A stretch of DNA of 64,000 nucleotides from Halalkalibacter alkaliphilus (GTDB lineage Bacteria > Bacillota > Bacilli > Bacillales > Bacillaceae_D). Below, in pieces: positions 35,904 to 44,518 of the stretch; position 1 is the first letter of the stretch; the number at the start of each line of letters is the position of its first letter. Below the pieces are notes generated by a model that made no database searches, was not told the origin of the DNA, and was given only the letters and a program-made list of their open reading frames with translations. Location: contig NZ_JAKRYL010000021.1 in assembly GCF_023555415.1 (NCBI RefSeq), positions 1-64,000 of the forward strand. Reading direction: 5' to 3'. A program made the position numbers and the translations under genes.

Positions 35904-36401
35904 ATGACAAAGAGGATTATGGACGAAGTTGAAACAAAAGCGAGAGAATGGTTAGTCGAACGAGGGGTAACTTTAGAGGATATTGCCGAGCTCGTCTACT
36001 TTTTACAAGTAAAGTATCACCCGGATCTCCAACTAGATGTTTGTTTAGATAACGTCGATAAAGTCCTTCGCAAGCGAGAAGTACAAAATGCAATCATTAC
36101 TGGGATTCAGCTAGATATCCTTGCTGAAAAGAATTTACTTGATGAACCTTTGCAAGGCATCATCGACCGAGATGAGGGGTTATACGGCGTTGATGAAATT
36201 ATTGCTCTATCCATTGTGAATGTCTATGGCTCTATAGGGTTCACAAACTACGGGTACATTGATAAACAAAAGCCCGGTATTTTAGAGAAATTGAACGACA
36301 AAGAATCAGGAAGCTGCCATACGTTTTTAGATGACATTGTCGGAGCAATTGCAGCGGCAGCATCAAGTCGTCTTGCACACAGTGCAGCAAATACGGAGTA
36401 A
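35904..36401 (+). CDS. yutG: PgpA-family phosphatidylglycerophosphatase YutG
   Basis: 165 residues. PgpA pattern: WLVERGVTLEDIAELVYFLQ, GLYGVDEIIALSIVNVYGSI, and the C-terminal HTFLDDIVGAIAAAA. Predicted to remove phosphate from phosphatidylglycerophosphate, though Firmicutes members are soluble-looking and activity is uncertain. CGGAGGTG before the ATG. Confidence 0.85.
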   Translation: MTKRIMDEVETKAREWLVERGVTLEDIAELVYFLQVKYHPDLQLDVCLDNVDKVLRKREVQNAIITGIQLDILAEKNLLDEPLQGIIDRDEGLYGVDEIIALSIVNVYGSIGFTNYGYIDKQKPGILEKLNDKESGSCHTFLDDIVGAIAAAASSRLAHSAANTE

Positions 36402-36415
36402 TGTTGGCGTTTTTT

Positions 36416-36576
36416 TCTCAAAAAGGTCAAAGTAAGGCCTTTTGAAAAAGTGCAATGCACGCTCGTCGCCCGTTTTGAAAAAACTACTCTTAAAAGGTTT
36501 TAAAAGAATGGTGCGATTTACTACATTGCCCCAAGGCTGTCTCGAAAGGTCAAAGAAAGAACCTTTCGAGACAGCC
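36416..36576. terminator. Tandem hairpins after yutG (AAAGGTC family)
   Basis: A weaker hairpin (CAAAAAGGTC.../GGCCTTTTG) at 36418-36445 is followed by a GCAATGCACGCTCGTCGC segment that looks like a worn REP-like element. A strong hairpin comes next (36535-36550 with 36561-36576, GGCTGTCTCGAAAGGT) with T7 after it. Confidence 0.6.
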
Positions 36577-36686
36577 TATTCTTTTTTTGGAAAACTCTTA
36601 TTAAACTGGAAGGAAATTGTTAACCCACAATGTGCCTCCTGATGGTAAAATGAACTATTAGCGACAGACTATACAGGGGGATCACA

Positions 36687-38315
36687 ATGCATAAAAAAAG
36701 AAAAGTTTTACTATACATCACCCTTGGGATAATTTGGATACTGGTAACCGATTATATCGTTGCGCAATTGAATTCAGATCTACAGGTATATATATTAATA
36801 CAGCAAATAAAAGGGTTTATTTTCGTCATTTTATCGGGTTTCTTTATTTATTATGCCTTCGTCAAAAAAGCAGAAACTCAAGCCGTTCAAGCTGAAAAGG
36901 AAAAACTAGAGATATTAATTAATTCAATGGTTGATTTCGTTAACTTTAAAGATGGACAAGGCAGATGGACTCAAGCTAATGATTTTGCTTTAAAACTCTT
37001 TCAAATTGAGCACGTTGATTATGTCGGTAAAAAAGATAGTGAACTAGCTGAATATAGCGAATTTTACCGTGAGGCGTTCTATTACTGCGAAGCTTCCGAT
37101 GAAGAAGCCTGGAAAATTGGGAAAGTATCGCGGTGTATTGAAAAAATCCCTTCCCCTGATGGGACTACAAAAACATTCGATACGATTAAAGTGCCCATCT
37201 TTAATAAAGATGGATCTCGAAAAGAATTAGTCGTGATGGGGCGGAACATTACGGATCAAGTTAAAGTTGAGAAGAAGTTAGAGAAAAGCCGACAAAATTA
37301 TAAGTCTCTAGTTGAGTTTAACCCTGGATTAGTATTTATTTTAAACCGCCAAGCGAACGTTTTAGAATTGAACCCGCAATTTAATGCGATGACAGGATAT
37401 GACTCGAAGGATTTTCAAGGGAAATCGATTTTGCCTCTAATTGAGAAAAAGAGCAAAAGAGAAGTTATCCGAGCCTTTAACCAGATTCTAAAAGAACAAA
37501 TAAGTTGGGTAAATCAGGAAATTACTGTAACCCATAAAGATGGCAGTCAGCGTATCTTCCGATGTACAGCTGTACCAACAATGTATAATGACGAGGTATT
37601 TGGAGCAATTGGCTACGCAATCGACGTGACAAAGGAAAAAGAAACAGAAGAACGGTTACGTAAGACAGAAAAACTTTCAGTTGTCGGTGAGCTTGCCGCA
37701 AGCGTTGCTCATGAAATTCGAAACCCTTTAACATCGATAAAAGGGTTTATTCAATTTATGAAATCAAACGATAACAATAACCAATCTTACTATACGATTA
37801 TTCTCGATGAATTAGAAAGAATCAATCAAATTTCTAGTGAACTATTAGCATTAGGAAAACCTCGTGAAGTTCAGTTTGATAAGTGTGATATCAATCAAAT
37901 TTTTGCTAGTGTTATGTGGTTGCTAGAATCCCAAGCTAATTTATATAACGTCAAAATTGAATATAATCGAGATAACACATTAGATCGTATTGAGTGTGAG
38001 CCAAACCAATTAAAGCAATTATTTATAAATATCATTAAGAATTCAATAGAAGCCGATTCTAAGAATATTAATATTCACGTAGGTGAGGTCAAGGACAAGC
38101 TTCAAATTATAATTCATGATGACGGGAACGGCATTGATGAAGATCGAATGGAACGTTTAGGAGAACCTTTTTATTCATCAAAAGAGAAAGGAACTGGGCT
38201 AGGACTAGCAGTGAGCTATCGAATTATTCAAGCACATCACGGTCGTATTCATTTTGATAGTAAGCTAAATAAAGGAACTACCGTTACAATTACTTTGCCG
38301 ACAACGCATCAATAA
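36687..38315 (+). CDS. Membrane-bound PAS-PAS sensor histidine kinase of sporulation-kinase type
   Basis: 542 residues. Two TM helices (about 7-27, 38-58), two PAS domains (about 75-190 and 205-320), HisKA with phospho-acceptor His342 in SVAHEIRNPLTSIKGFIQFM, HATPase_c with NIIKNSIEA, DDGNGI and GTGLGLAVSY. The H-box is that of KinA-KinE, which phosphorylate Spo0F. No response regulator neighbour supports a phosphorelay role. GGGGGAT precedes the ATG. Signal unknown. Confidence 0.85.
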   Translation: MHKKRKVLLYITLGIIWILVTDYIVAQLNSDLQVYILIQQIKGFIFVILSGFFIYYAFVKKAETQAVQAEKEKLEILINSMVDFVNFKDGQGRWTQANDFALKLFQIEHVDYVGKKDSELAEYSEFYREAFYYCEASDEEAWKIGKVSRCIEKIPSPDGTTKTFDTIKVPIFNKDGSRKELVVMGRNITDQVKVEKKLEKSRQNYKSLVEFNPGLVFILNRQANVLELNPQFNAMTGYDSKDFQGKSILPLIEKKSKREVIRAFNQILKEQISWVNQEITVTHKDGSQRIFRCTAVPTMYNDEVFGAIGYAIDVTKEKETEERLRKTEKLSVVGELAASVAHEIRNPLTSIKGFIQFMKSNDNNNQSYYTIILDELERINQISSELLALGKPREVQFDKCDINQIFASVMWLLESQANLYNVKIEYNRDNTLDRIECEPNQLKQLFINIIKNSIEADSKNINIHVGEVKDKLQIIIHDDGNGIDEDRMERLGEPFYSSKEKGTGLGLAVSYRIIQAHHGRIHFDSKLNKGTTVTITLPTTHQ

Positions 38316-38319
38316 TTGA

Positions 38320-38363
38320 GGGGCTATTCCAAAGGTCAGCGTCACACCTTTTGGAATAGCCCC
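38320..38363 (+). terminator. Kinase gene terminator (AAAGGTC family)
   Basis: GGGGCTATTCCAAAGGT pairs with ACCTTTTGGAATAGCCCC (one bulge), then TTTTTCTT. Confidence 0.85.
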
Positions 38364-38463
38364 TTTTTCTTACTAAGCAAACGTGTCTAATTTAAGACTT
38401 CCAATAAATAAGCATAGTTTTTTTCCCATCATCTGATAGAATTAGCGTGAGGTGATAATTTTA

Positions 38464-39492
38464 ATGAGTGAATACGGTAAAAATGATATTCGTGAATGGA
38501 AGAAAAAACTAGCTCCATTTGAACAGTCACGGGTATCTATTAGTGTGCGTCAATTAATTAATTCAGTTGGACCTTTTTTAGGATTATGGATTTTAGCGTA
38601 TGTAAGCTTAGACATTTCTTATTGGTTGACCTTGTTACTTGCCATCCCTGCAGCAGGTTTTTTGGTGCGAACGTTTATCATCTTTCATGATTGCACACAT
38701 TACTCTTTTTTCAAGAGTCGCAGGGCAAATGAAATCGTCGGTATCATTACTGGACTATTTACATTTTGTTCTTTTGAACAGTGGAAACGTAGTCACACAA
38801 CTCACCATGCGTCAAATGGAAACTTGGAGAAGCGCGGAGTTGGCGATGTTTGGACGATGACATTGCAGGAATATGTGAATGCATCTTCGTTTAAGCGCTT
38901 CGCTTATCGAACGTACCGGAACCCTATCGTCATGTTTTTAATTGGGCCTTTATATATCTTTTTAATCGATTATCGTTTTAATACGAAAGGAGCTTCCCAA
39001 AAAGAGCGGAGACATGTTTGGATAACGAATATTGTGTTAGCATCTATTGTTTTCGTGTTAGGATCTACACTTGGTTGGACAAACTACCTTCTCGTGCAGC
39101 TACCGATTTTTTATATCGCAACTTTTGCAGGCGTATGGCTGTTTTACGTACAGCATCAATTTGAAGATGGTTATTTTGAACACAATGAGAATTGGAATTT
39201 TGTTGAGGCTGCTTTAAAAGGTAGCTCTTATTATAAACTACCAAAATTATTACAGTGGTTTTCTGGTAACATTGGCTATCATCATGTTCACCATTTGAAT
39301 TCTCGTGTACCGAATTACCACCTCGAAGCAGCTCATTTAAGTGATCCCAAGCTGCAGGATGTTCCAACATTAACACTATTATCTAGCTTAAAATCTCTTA
39401 GCTTTAAGCTTTGGGATGATCAAGAAAATAGATTTATTGGCAATCGCGATATAAGAGCGCTCTTGCAGAATAAAAAAGCAAAGGCAGCATAA
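38464..39492 (+). CDS. des: Membrane fatty acid desaturase (Des-like)
   Basis: 342 residues, about four TM helices. Three histidine boxes: HDCTH (75-79), HTTHH (111-115) and HHVHH near residue 272, which ligate a di-iron centre. Introduces a double bond into phospholipid acyl chains; the B. subtilis Delta5 desaturase is cold-induced by DesKR. No desKR pair is adjacent here. ATG at 38464 has GAGGTG about 9 nt upstream; a GTG 12 nt earlier overlaps that site. Confidence 0.9.
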   Translation: MSEYGKNDIREWKKKLAPFEQSRVSISVRQLINSVGPFLGLWILAYVSLDISYWLTLLLAIPAAGFLVRTFIIFHDCTHYSFFKSRRANEIVGIITGLFTFCSFEQWKRSHTTHHASNGNLEKRGVGDVWTMTLQEYVNASSFKRFAYRTYRNPIVMFLIGPLYIFLIDYRFNTKGASQKERRHVWITNIVLASIVFVLGSTLGWTNYLLVQLPIFYIATFAGVWLFYVQHQFEDGYFEHNENWNFVEAALKGSSYYKLPKLLQWFSGNIGYHHVHHLNSRVPNYHLEAAHLSDPKLQDVPTLTLLSSLKSLSFKLWDDQENRFIGNRDIRALLQNKKAKAA

Positions 39493-39532
39493 ATAGAGAA
39501 AAATAAACTTAATATGGGGTTTGAAGAGCGCC

Positions 39533-39724
39533 AATAAGCGGAAATTTTTCTGTTAGACTGCAGACTAGAGATGGTTCGCGGTATATAAGCGGAGGTTTTC
39601 CGATTAAGCAATGCAAAATTACCCATTTTTACGTTTTTCGAGTCAATAGTCAGACTCTTTCCGTCTATTTAAACTATTTTCAGTGCTATTTCCTAATTAA
39701 GAGAAATTCCTCCGCTTATTTATC
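39533..39724. repeat. Repeat with AAGCGGA boxes, partly inverted
   Basis: ATAAGCGGAAATTTTTC (39534-39550) and ATAAGCGGAGGTTTTC (39585-39600) are direct copies 51 bp apart. GAAATTCCTCCGCTTATT (39703-39720) is their inverted counterpart. The span between the inverted boxes is about 120 nt and has no gene. Possibly a small non-autonomous element. Confidence 0.5.
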
Positions 39725-39800
39725 AAATTCGCTTTAGCTTCAGTGTCGAATGAACTTGTACAATCGGGAGCTATAGTTTAATAAGTACATTACATCAAAG

Positions 39801-39840
39801 AAAAAAGCTTGAGGGCTGTAAAATTCTCTCAAGCTTTTTT
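39801..39840. terminator. Bidirectional terminator
   Basis: AAAAAAGCTTGAG pairs perfectly with CTCAAGCTTTTTT, 14-nt loop. Confidence 0.8.
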
Positions 39841-39948
39841 GGTGTCTTGTATTGTTATTTATGTTACGAAATCGTATGTTATTGGGGGTTGCGATTTTAG
39901 ATTTTCTCTACGTTATCGGAACTACCTGCAAATAGATGTGCTTCCCTC

Positions 39949-40716
39949 TTAATCAAACGTCCATTCTGCCAATGTATCAATAGCATGCGTCGGTTTATCT
40001 TCTAGCGCCTCTACTTGTTCCTTTGTTGATACCCCTGTATACACCATCAATGTATCCATCCCTGCTCGTATTCCAGCAAGAATATCGGTATGATAGTTAT
40101 CACCGATCATGATGGTTTCGTCTTTTGTTAAGCCGATAACATCCAATGCTTGTTCAACAATGATTGATTCAGGTTTTCCAATAAACTTAGGCGCAACCCC
40201 TGTCGTTACTGACAAAACAGAAATTAATGAACCTGCACCCGGCATTAATCCACGCTCCGTTGGCAACGCGACATCGCCATTTGTTGCGATAAACGTTGCT
40301 CCTGCTCTTATATTCAAAGCTGCAACAGCTAGCTTTTCATACGTAATCGCGCGGTCTAACCCCATCACGACGAAATCAGCATTCTCTTCAACGATTTCAT
40401 GCCCTTCTTCTTCAAGAGCATACTTCAACCCTTCTTCACCAATCATGCACACACGCGCTTGCTTCTTTTGCTCTGAAATATATGTAGCTGTTGCCATACT
40501 TGTTGTAAATACATGCTCAGCCGTTGCCGGAACGTCCATTTCACGTAAGTGTTCGGCTACCTGCTCCGGTCTCTTAGTGGAATTATTTGTAACAAATAAA
40601 TAAGGAAGCTCTTTCTTCTCAAGTTCCTTCACAAAGGTAACAGCTTCATCAATTTTTTCACTTCCACGGTACATCGTTCCATCCAAATCGATTAAAAAAC
40701 CTTTATAGCCTTTCAT
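39949..40716 (-). CDS. yutF: HAD-superfamily NagD-like phosphatase YutF
   Basis: 255 residues. HAD motif I FLIDLDGTMYRG, motif II FVTNNSTK, motif III GKPE region and IV MIGDNYHTDILAG. Hydrolyses small phosphomonoesters (nucleotides or p-nitrophenyl phosphate in vitro for relatives). Follows the SufR-like regulator by 32 nt on the same strand. Confidence 0.9.
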   Translation of the reverse strand: MKGYKGFLIDLDGTMYRGSEKIDEAVTFVKELEKKELPYLFVTNNSTKRPEQVAEHLREMDVPATAEHVFTTSMATATYISEQKKQARVCMIGEEGLKYALEEEGHEIVEENADFVVMGLDRAITYEKLAVAALNIRAGATFIATNGDVALPTERGLMPGAGSLISVLSVTTGVAPKFIGKPESIIVEQALDVIGLTKDETIMIGDNYHTDILAGIRAGMDTLMVYTGVSTKEQVEALEDKPTHAIDTLAEWTFD

Positions 40717-40748
40717 ACATCCCTCTTCCTATAGAGAAACTTCATCCT

Positions 40749-41387
40749 CTATTCCTCTTTGTTCTCTTTTACTTTATATATACAACATGACGTATTTTCC
40801 TTCGCAATACATGACTTTCGTTCAACATGATCGGTCTTTAGCAAACGCTTAAACAGTTGTTGTTCACAAGTACAAGCAATTGGATATTCCTTTGCCACTT
40901 GAGCAATTGGACAGTTATACTCAATAAACTCATACTCCCCATCATCCAACTCTTTGTATTCGACCATATAGCCACCTTCGCTTTGAACGCGGGCGAGTGC
41001 TGCAATTCGTTCAGCAAAAGAGCCTTTAATTTCTGCTTCGTACTTCTCATAAAGACGTTCTCTGCGCTGTTCAAATAATTGATCAACCATTTGACTTCCG
41101 CTTAATTGTTCAACATCTTGAAGAATGCCCAATGATAAATCGCTGTAATTCCGCGGAAACGTTTCGCTTCCTTTTTCTGTTAAGTAATATTTATGAATTG
41201 GTCGTCCCATCGCTTGTTTTTCCAACCGAGAGTCAATTAGCTTCTCCTTCTCAAGTTCCCGTAAATGCCTTCGAACGGCCATCTCCGTTACCTCTAATTC
41301 AGTAGCCAAAGTTGAAACTGTTAGCTCTTGATTGCGTTTTAACAACGTTAAGATGACTTGACGTGTAGAGTTCGCCTCATTCCTCAC
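40749..41387 (-). CDS. SufR-like HTH regulator with C-terminal cysteine cluster
   Basis: 212 residues: an N-terminal DeoR/ArsR-type winged HTH (STRQVILTLLKRNQELTVST, VTEMAVRRHLRELE) and a C-terminal domain with NCPIAQ, ACTCEQQLF and RKSCIAKENTSCCIY, the cysteine pattern of SufR, an Fe-S-sensing repressor. Start GTG at 41387 follows GGTGATC, part of the full anti-Shine-Dalgarno match. Lies upstream of yutF, not of suf genes. Fe-S sensing is inferred from the cysteines. Confidence 0.7.
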   Translation of the reverse strand: MRNEANSTRQVILTLLKRNQELTVSTLATELEVTEMAVRRHLRELEKEKLIDSRLEKQAMGRPIHKYYLTEKGSETFPRNYSDLSLGILQDVEQLSGSQMVDQLFEQRRERLYEKYEAEIKGSFAERIAALARVQSEGGYMVEYKELDDGEYEFIEYNCPIAQVAKEYPIACTCEQQLFKRLLKTDHVERKSCIAKENTSCCIYKVKENKEE

Positions 41388-41516
41388 AACGATCACCATC
41401 CTTATCACCATTGTATGCGATGAACGATAAAAACTCAAAAGGACCGGCTCAAAAACCTAATTTTATGAAAGTGCCTCAGGTGACAAACTTCGAACCCGCA
41501 TCCATATCCGTCTTAA

Positions 41517-41963
41517 TTAGCTTCTCTCATTTGGCAAAAACGCACTAACCGGACCTAACTCCTCTGACAAATACCTTCTCACATCTAAAGGAAACTGTGT
41601 TAAGGAAGCCTCATAATTCGTTAATATTTCCACTATTTGACGGTGGTTCACCTCTGAATAATTGGCAATTAGCTGTTTGCGCAGACCAATGATTGTTTTT
41701 AAAGCAACCGCATCGTTAGCCTTCACAACTTTTTCATCCTCTAATATGTCAATAATATCTTCATACCCACCTGGATCCCGCATAATAAATCCATCAATCA
41801 TACTATTTCCAACATCAATAATTGATTCAATAACGACATAAGCAAGCCGCTCTAATGCTAGCTTTTCTGTTAAATTATTACAAGAAGTTAATTGTTCTAC
41901 CTGTTCTTGTAGTGATTCCATATAATGGAGTGTTTGTTCAATTTTATCCCGATCTACAAAATA
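41517..41963 (-). CDS. yutE: DUF86/HepT-like protein YutE
   Basis: 148 residues, helical bundle of the HepT family. The HepT RNase motif RxxxxHxY appears as GLRKQLIANYSEV, with Ala where His should be but Tyr kept. No MNT nucleotidyltransferase antitoxin is adjacent. So it is probably not an active toxin; it matches chromosomal YutE by position. GGAGGTATC before the ATG. Confidence 0.85.
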   Translation of the reverse strand, partial: YFVDRDKIEQTLHYMESLQEQVEQLTSCNNLTEKLALERLAYVVIESIIDVGNSMIDGFIMRDPGGYEDIIDILEDEKVVKANDAVALKTIIGLRKQLIANYSEVNHRQIVEILTNYEASLTQFPLDVRRYLSEELGPVSAFLPNERS

Positions 41964-42145
41964 CATGATGATACCTCCACACATTATTCTCTTCTTCGCG
42001 TTCTTCACAACATGTTTTGTTCTCTCTTAGTATACAACATCCATGTCATCCTGAGCATAAAGAATCACATACAAGCATTGATTCATTTCTTCCAATCCTC
42101 TTCCGTGGTATGATACTAAATATACACGGTGAAAGGAGCAATACT

Positions 42146-42412
42146 ATGTCTGAGCGCTTTTTTTTATACGACGATATTGAAGAAACTCGCACTCGCTTTG
42201 TAAGCTTTATGGGGGAGAATCAACGTTTTGATCTTGCTATTATTAACTCATCAAGATATTACGGAAAACAACTTGTTCTTGATGTCCAATCAAACCGGTT
42301 TGCAATCATTGGTTCAGATGACCTTGATGAACCAGGATACATAGAACATGCCTTCAACTTAACTTCTGAAGAGGCAGGAGAATTACGCTCATTTTTGTAC
42401 GAAATTGTATAG
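42146..42412 (+). CDS. DUF3055 small conserved protein
   Basis: 88 residues, FFLYDDIEETRTRFVSFMG opening and IINSSRYYGKQLVLD, as in DUF3055 (SAV0927-like) proteins of Firmicutes. Function unknown. AAAGGAG before the ATG; a longer upstream frame is not supported. Followed by a hairpin that contains the next gene's ribosome site. Confidence 0.8.
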   Translation: MSERFFLYDDIEETRTRFVSFMGENQRFDLAIINSSRYYGKQLVLDVQSNRFAIIGSDDLDEPGYIEHAFNLTSEEAGELRSFLYEIV

Positions 42413-42431
42413 GCGCACCACAAAATAAAAA

Positions 42432-42474
42432 ACACCTCATTCGCACAAAATACCGAATAGGAGGTGTCTTTTTT
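42432..42474 (+). promoter_or_regulatory. Terminator-like hairpin enclosing the next gene's Shine-Dalgarno
   Basis: ACACCTC (42432-42438) pairs with GAGGTGT (42461-42467), and ATTCG with CGAAT inside. The tail CTTTTTT runs to 42474. The 3' arm is the AGGAGGTG ribosome site of the gene starting at 42475, and the T run is the spacer. Confidence 0.7.
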
Positions 42475-42765
42475 ATGACTGATAAAGAGGAACAAAAGTA
42501 TTTCGACTTTTCAAATGTTGAAACACAGCGAAATTTCCTTGCTGCAGAAGACTTTCCTGAGGGGCCATATGGCTCACCAATCAATAAAGATAAGCCTGTT
42601 TCAAATAAGAGTACACCATGGGAACCAGGGCAGCGCTACTATAGCGCCTTTAATTATGAATTTAAGTCTCTACACCAAAACTTACCTAGGCAGTTTCCGG
42701 AGGCTCACCCCACTCATGATGATACAAACAAAAATGAGGAGCCTCCTTACACTACGAATGATTAG
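42475..42765 (+). CDS. Conserved small cytosolic protein
   Basis: 96 residues, hydrophilic and rich in Pro, Tyr and acids: FSNVETQRNFLAAEDFPEG, PYGSPINKD, RYYSAFNYE and AHPTHDD. Related Bacillus proteins are annotated only as cytosolic protein. Probably disordered in large part. Expression may need the upstream hairpin to be open. Confidence 0.75.
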   Translation: MTDKEEQKYFDFSNVETQRNFLAAEDFPEGPYGSPINKDKPVSNKSTPWEPGQRYYSAFNYEFKSLHQNLPRQFPEAHPTHDDTNKNEEPPYTTND

Positions 42766-42776
42766 TGAGAGGTTAG

Positions 42777-42806
42777 AAAAAAGCAGTCTCTGCAGACTGC
42801 TTTTTT
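42777..42806. terminator. Bidirectional terminator
   Basis: AAAAAAGCAGTCT pairs with AGACTGCTTTTTT, 4-nt loop; serves the gene at 42475 and yutD. Confidence 0.85.
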
Positions 42807-42813
42807 CCCTTTC

Positions 42814-43113
42814 TTATTCTTTCCCTTTTTGAGATGCTGGTACTTTCACTTTCTTAATGACAAAATATGCACAGCCAAAATTACAGTACTCATACAAATA
42901 GTCTGGCAAGGTGCTTATTTTTGTATCGTGTGTTGACTTTTTATGCTTGTCTTCAAAAAAGCCTCTCAACCTTAATTGGTTGTAACCCCAATCACCTACT
43001 ATGTAATCATACTTGTTTAAGACATCAGCGTAGCGATCTTTAAATGCTTCTTCGTTCCATCCATTTTTTACATCTTCAACAATTTCATATTGCATCCCTT
43101 GTATGCGAACCAT
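42814..43113 (-). CDS. yutD: YutD-family protein
   Basis: 99 residues. MQYEIVEDVKNGWNEEAF, ADVLNKYDYIVGDWGYNQLR and YLYEYCNFGCAYFVIKKV match the YutD family, found across Firmicutes and of unknown function. ATG at 43113 with GAGGTGAG 4-6 nt upstream; the GTG in that site is rejected. Confidence 0.88.
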   Translation of the reverse strand: MVRIQGMQYEIVEDVKNGWNEEAFKDRYADVLNKYDYIVGDWGYNQLRLRGFFEDKHKKSTHDTKISTLPDYLYEYCNFGCAYFVIKKVKVPASQKGKE

Positions 43114-43265
43114 ATGGCTCACCTCTTTAACTTTGCTTTCTTAAATTATAACACAAGAAGACGACACACTTGCAACAGGTTTCCCGAAAACTGTAACATC
43201 ACCATCATTTACTAGCAGTAAAAGAGCCGTATTTGGGTCAATCTGAAAAGAGAGGGGGTTTGATC

Positions 43266-43898
43266 ATGATAAAAAAATCATTATTAGTTGGCGGCCTTGC
43301 AACGATGATGCTTGTTACTGGATGTCAAATGCCTGAACAAGGACAAACATTGCAACGCACAGCTAATTACGACAGTCATCAGCCAAATGGTGGACACTAT
43401 CCAATTAACCAACTGAACGAAACAAACGATTATAATCACTTCGGCTATACACGTTACGAAAGAGACCTTGTCATGGGTAACGGCCGACAACCTGTCATTC
43501 CTGTTATTGATCGCGGACGTTTGTCAGATGCCGTAACAAGAATGGTCTTAACGAATGATGTCGTAAGTGAAGCTGGGGCTCTTGTAACAGACAAGTACGT
43601 TCTTGTTGCATATGATGCTCAAGCACATAACCGTGAATATGTTGCAGACCAAGTAAAACGCAGTGCATTGTCTATTGTACCTAGATATTATGAAGTTTAT
43701 ATTTCAGATAACCACGATCATTTTGATGAAATCGAACGATTCCAACATTTAACTTCAGCTACTGCCGATATCGAACGTACATTAGAACAGACAATTGAGG
43801 AAATGAAGCTAGAATCGCCACAAGGAGAGTACAACGAAAACACCGACGATGATATGAACATCATGCAATCGAAACAGAGAAGACTTATGGATCGATAA
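43266..43898 (+). CDS. yutC: YhcN/YlaJ-family sporulation lipoprotein YutC
   Basis: 210 residues. Signal peptide with lipobox LVTGC, Cys20 lipidated. Mature region with VTRMVLTNDVVSEAGALVTD and VLVAYDAQAHN, as in YhcN/YlaJ spore lipoproteins. GAGGGGG 8 nt before the ATG; length equals B. subtilis YutC as recalled. Likely in the spore inner membrane or coat. Confidence 0.8.
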   Translation: MIKKSLLVGGLATMMLVTGCQMPEQGQTLQRTANYDSHQPNGGHYPINQLNETNDYNHFGYTRYERDLVMGNGRQPVIPVIDRGRLSDAVTRMVLTNDVVSEAGALVTDKYVLVAYDAQAHNREYVADQVKRSALSIVPRYYEVYISDNHDHFDEIERFQHLTSATADIERTLEQTIEEMKLESPQGEYNENTDDDMNIMQSKQRRLMDR

Positions 43899-43998
43899 TA
43901 ACAGGGCAAATGGTACTGAAAATGTAAAACCGCTCCTTTAAAATAAGGGTGGGGTGAGTAGGACACCCGAAACATATGAATATCACTTTAATATGAGA

Positions 43999-44032
43999 AC
44001 GCAATGGAGTATTTTTAACCCATTGCGTTTTT
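43999..44032 (+). terminator. yutC terminator
   Basis: AACGCAATGG pairs with CCATTGCGTT, then TTTAT. Confidence 0.7.
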
Positions 44033-44072
44033 ATAACGTTTAAACTGATTAAAGCTGCGGCTTTCATTTTTT

Positions 44073-44400
44073 TGATGATGTACGTTCTTTGATTTAATTG
44101 GAGTAGTTAGGGGGCATTCATTAGCTTGATGATGTACCTTTTCTGGTGTCACTAGGTTCATTTGGGTTGTCATAATCCTGATGATGTACCTTTTTAGGTG
44201 TAACTGGGCTCGTTTGGGTTCTCATAATCCTGATGATGTACCTTTTTAGGTGTAACTGGGCTCGTTTGGGTTCTCATAATCCTGATGATGTACCTTTTTA
44301 AATGTAGCTGGGCTCGTTTGGGCTTTCATCACCTTTGATGATGTACCTATTCTAGTTTTAACCGGACTCAGTTGGGTTGTCATTAGCTTGATAACCCCCT
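44073..44400. repeat. Second tandem array of about 52-bp units
   Basis: TGATGATGTAC recurs at 44073, 44127, 44179, 44231, 44283 and 44336 with a partial start at 44389; spacings 54, 52, 52, 52, 53, 53. Unit: CTCATAATCCTGATGATGTACC, here CTCATAATCC then TGATGATGTACC, then TTTTTAGGTGTAACTGGGCT and CGTTTGGGTT. The TCATA, GATGATG-ACCTTT and CTCGTT--GG blocks are in the same order and register as in the array at 26 kb. Lies between converging yutC and lipA. No gene. Confidence 0.85.
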
Positions 44401-44461
44401 CATAATATTGCAGCAAATAACGAAAGAGACGAAAAACCAAAATGATTTCCGTCCCTAAATT

Positions 44462-44513
44462 GCACTAAAATTACAGGTTCTGACTCTGTATACGAACCCT
44501 CACATTTTAGTGC
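44462..44513. terminator. Hairpin before the lipA end
   Basis: GCACTAAAAT pairs with ATTTTAGTGC; inner AGGTTC/GAACCT pairing extends it. T7 follows on the plus side. Confidence 0.6.
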
Positions 44514-44518
44514 TTTTT

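Noticed and set aside
41517-41963. HepT/MNT toxin-antitoxin pair
   Set aside because: The catalytic His is missing and there is no nucleotidyltransferase gene nearby.
43899-44067. Short minus-strand frame after yutC
   Set aside because: No ribosome site, overlaps the yutC terminator and has no recognisable composition.
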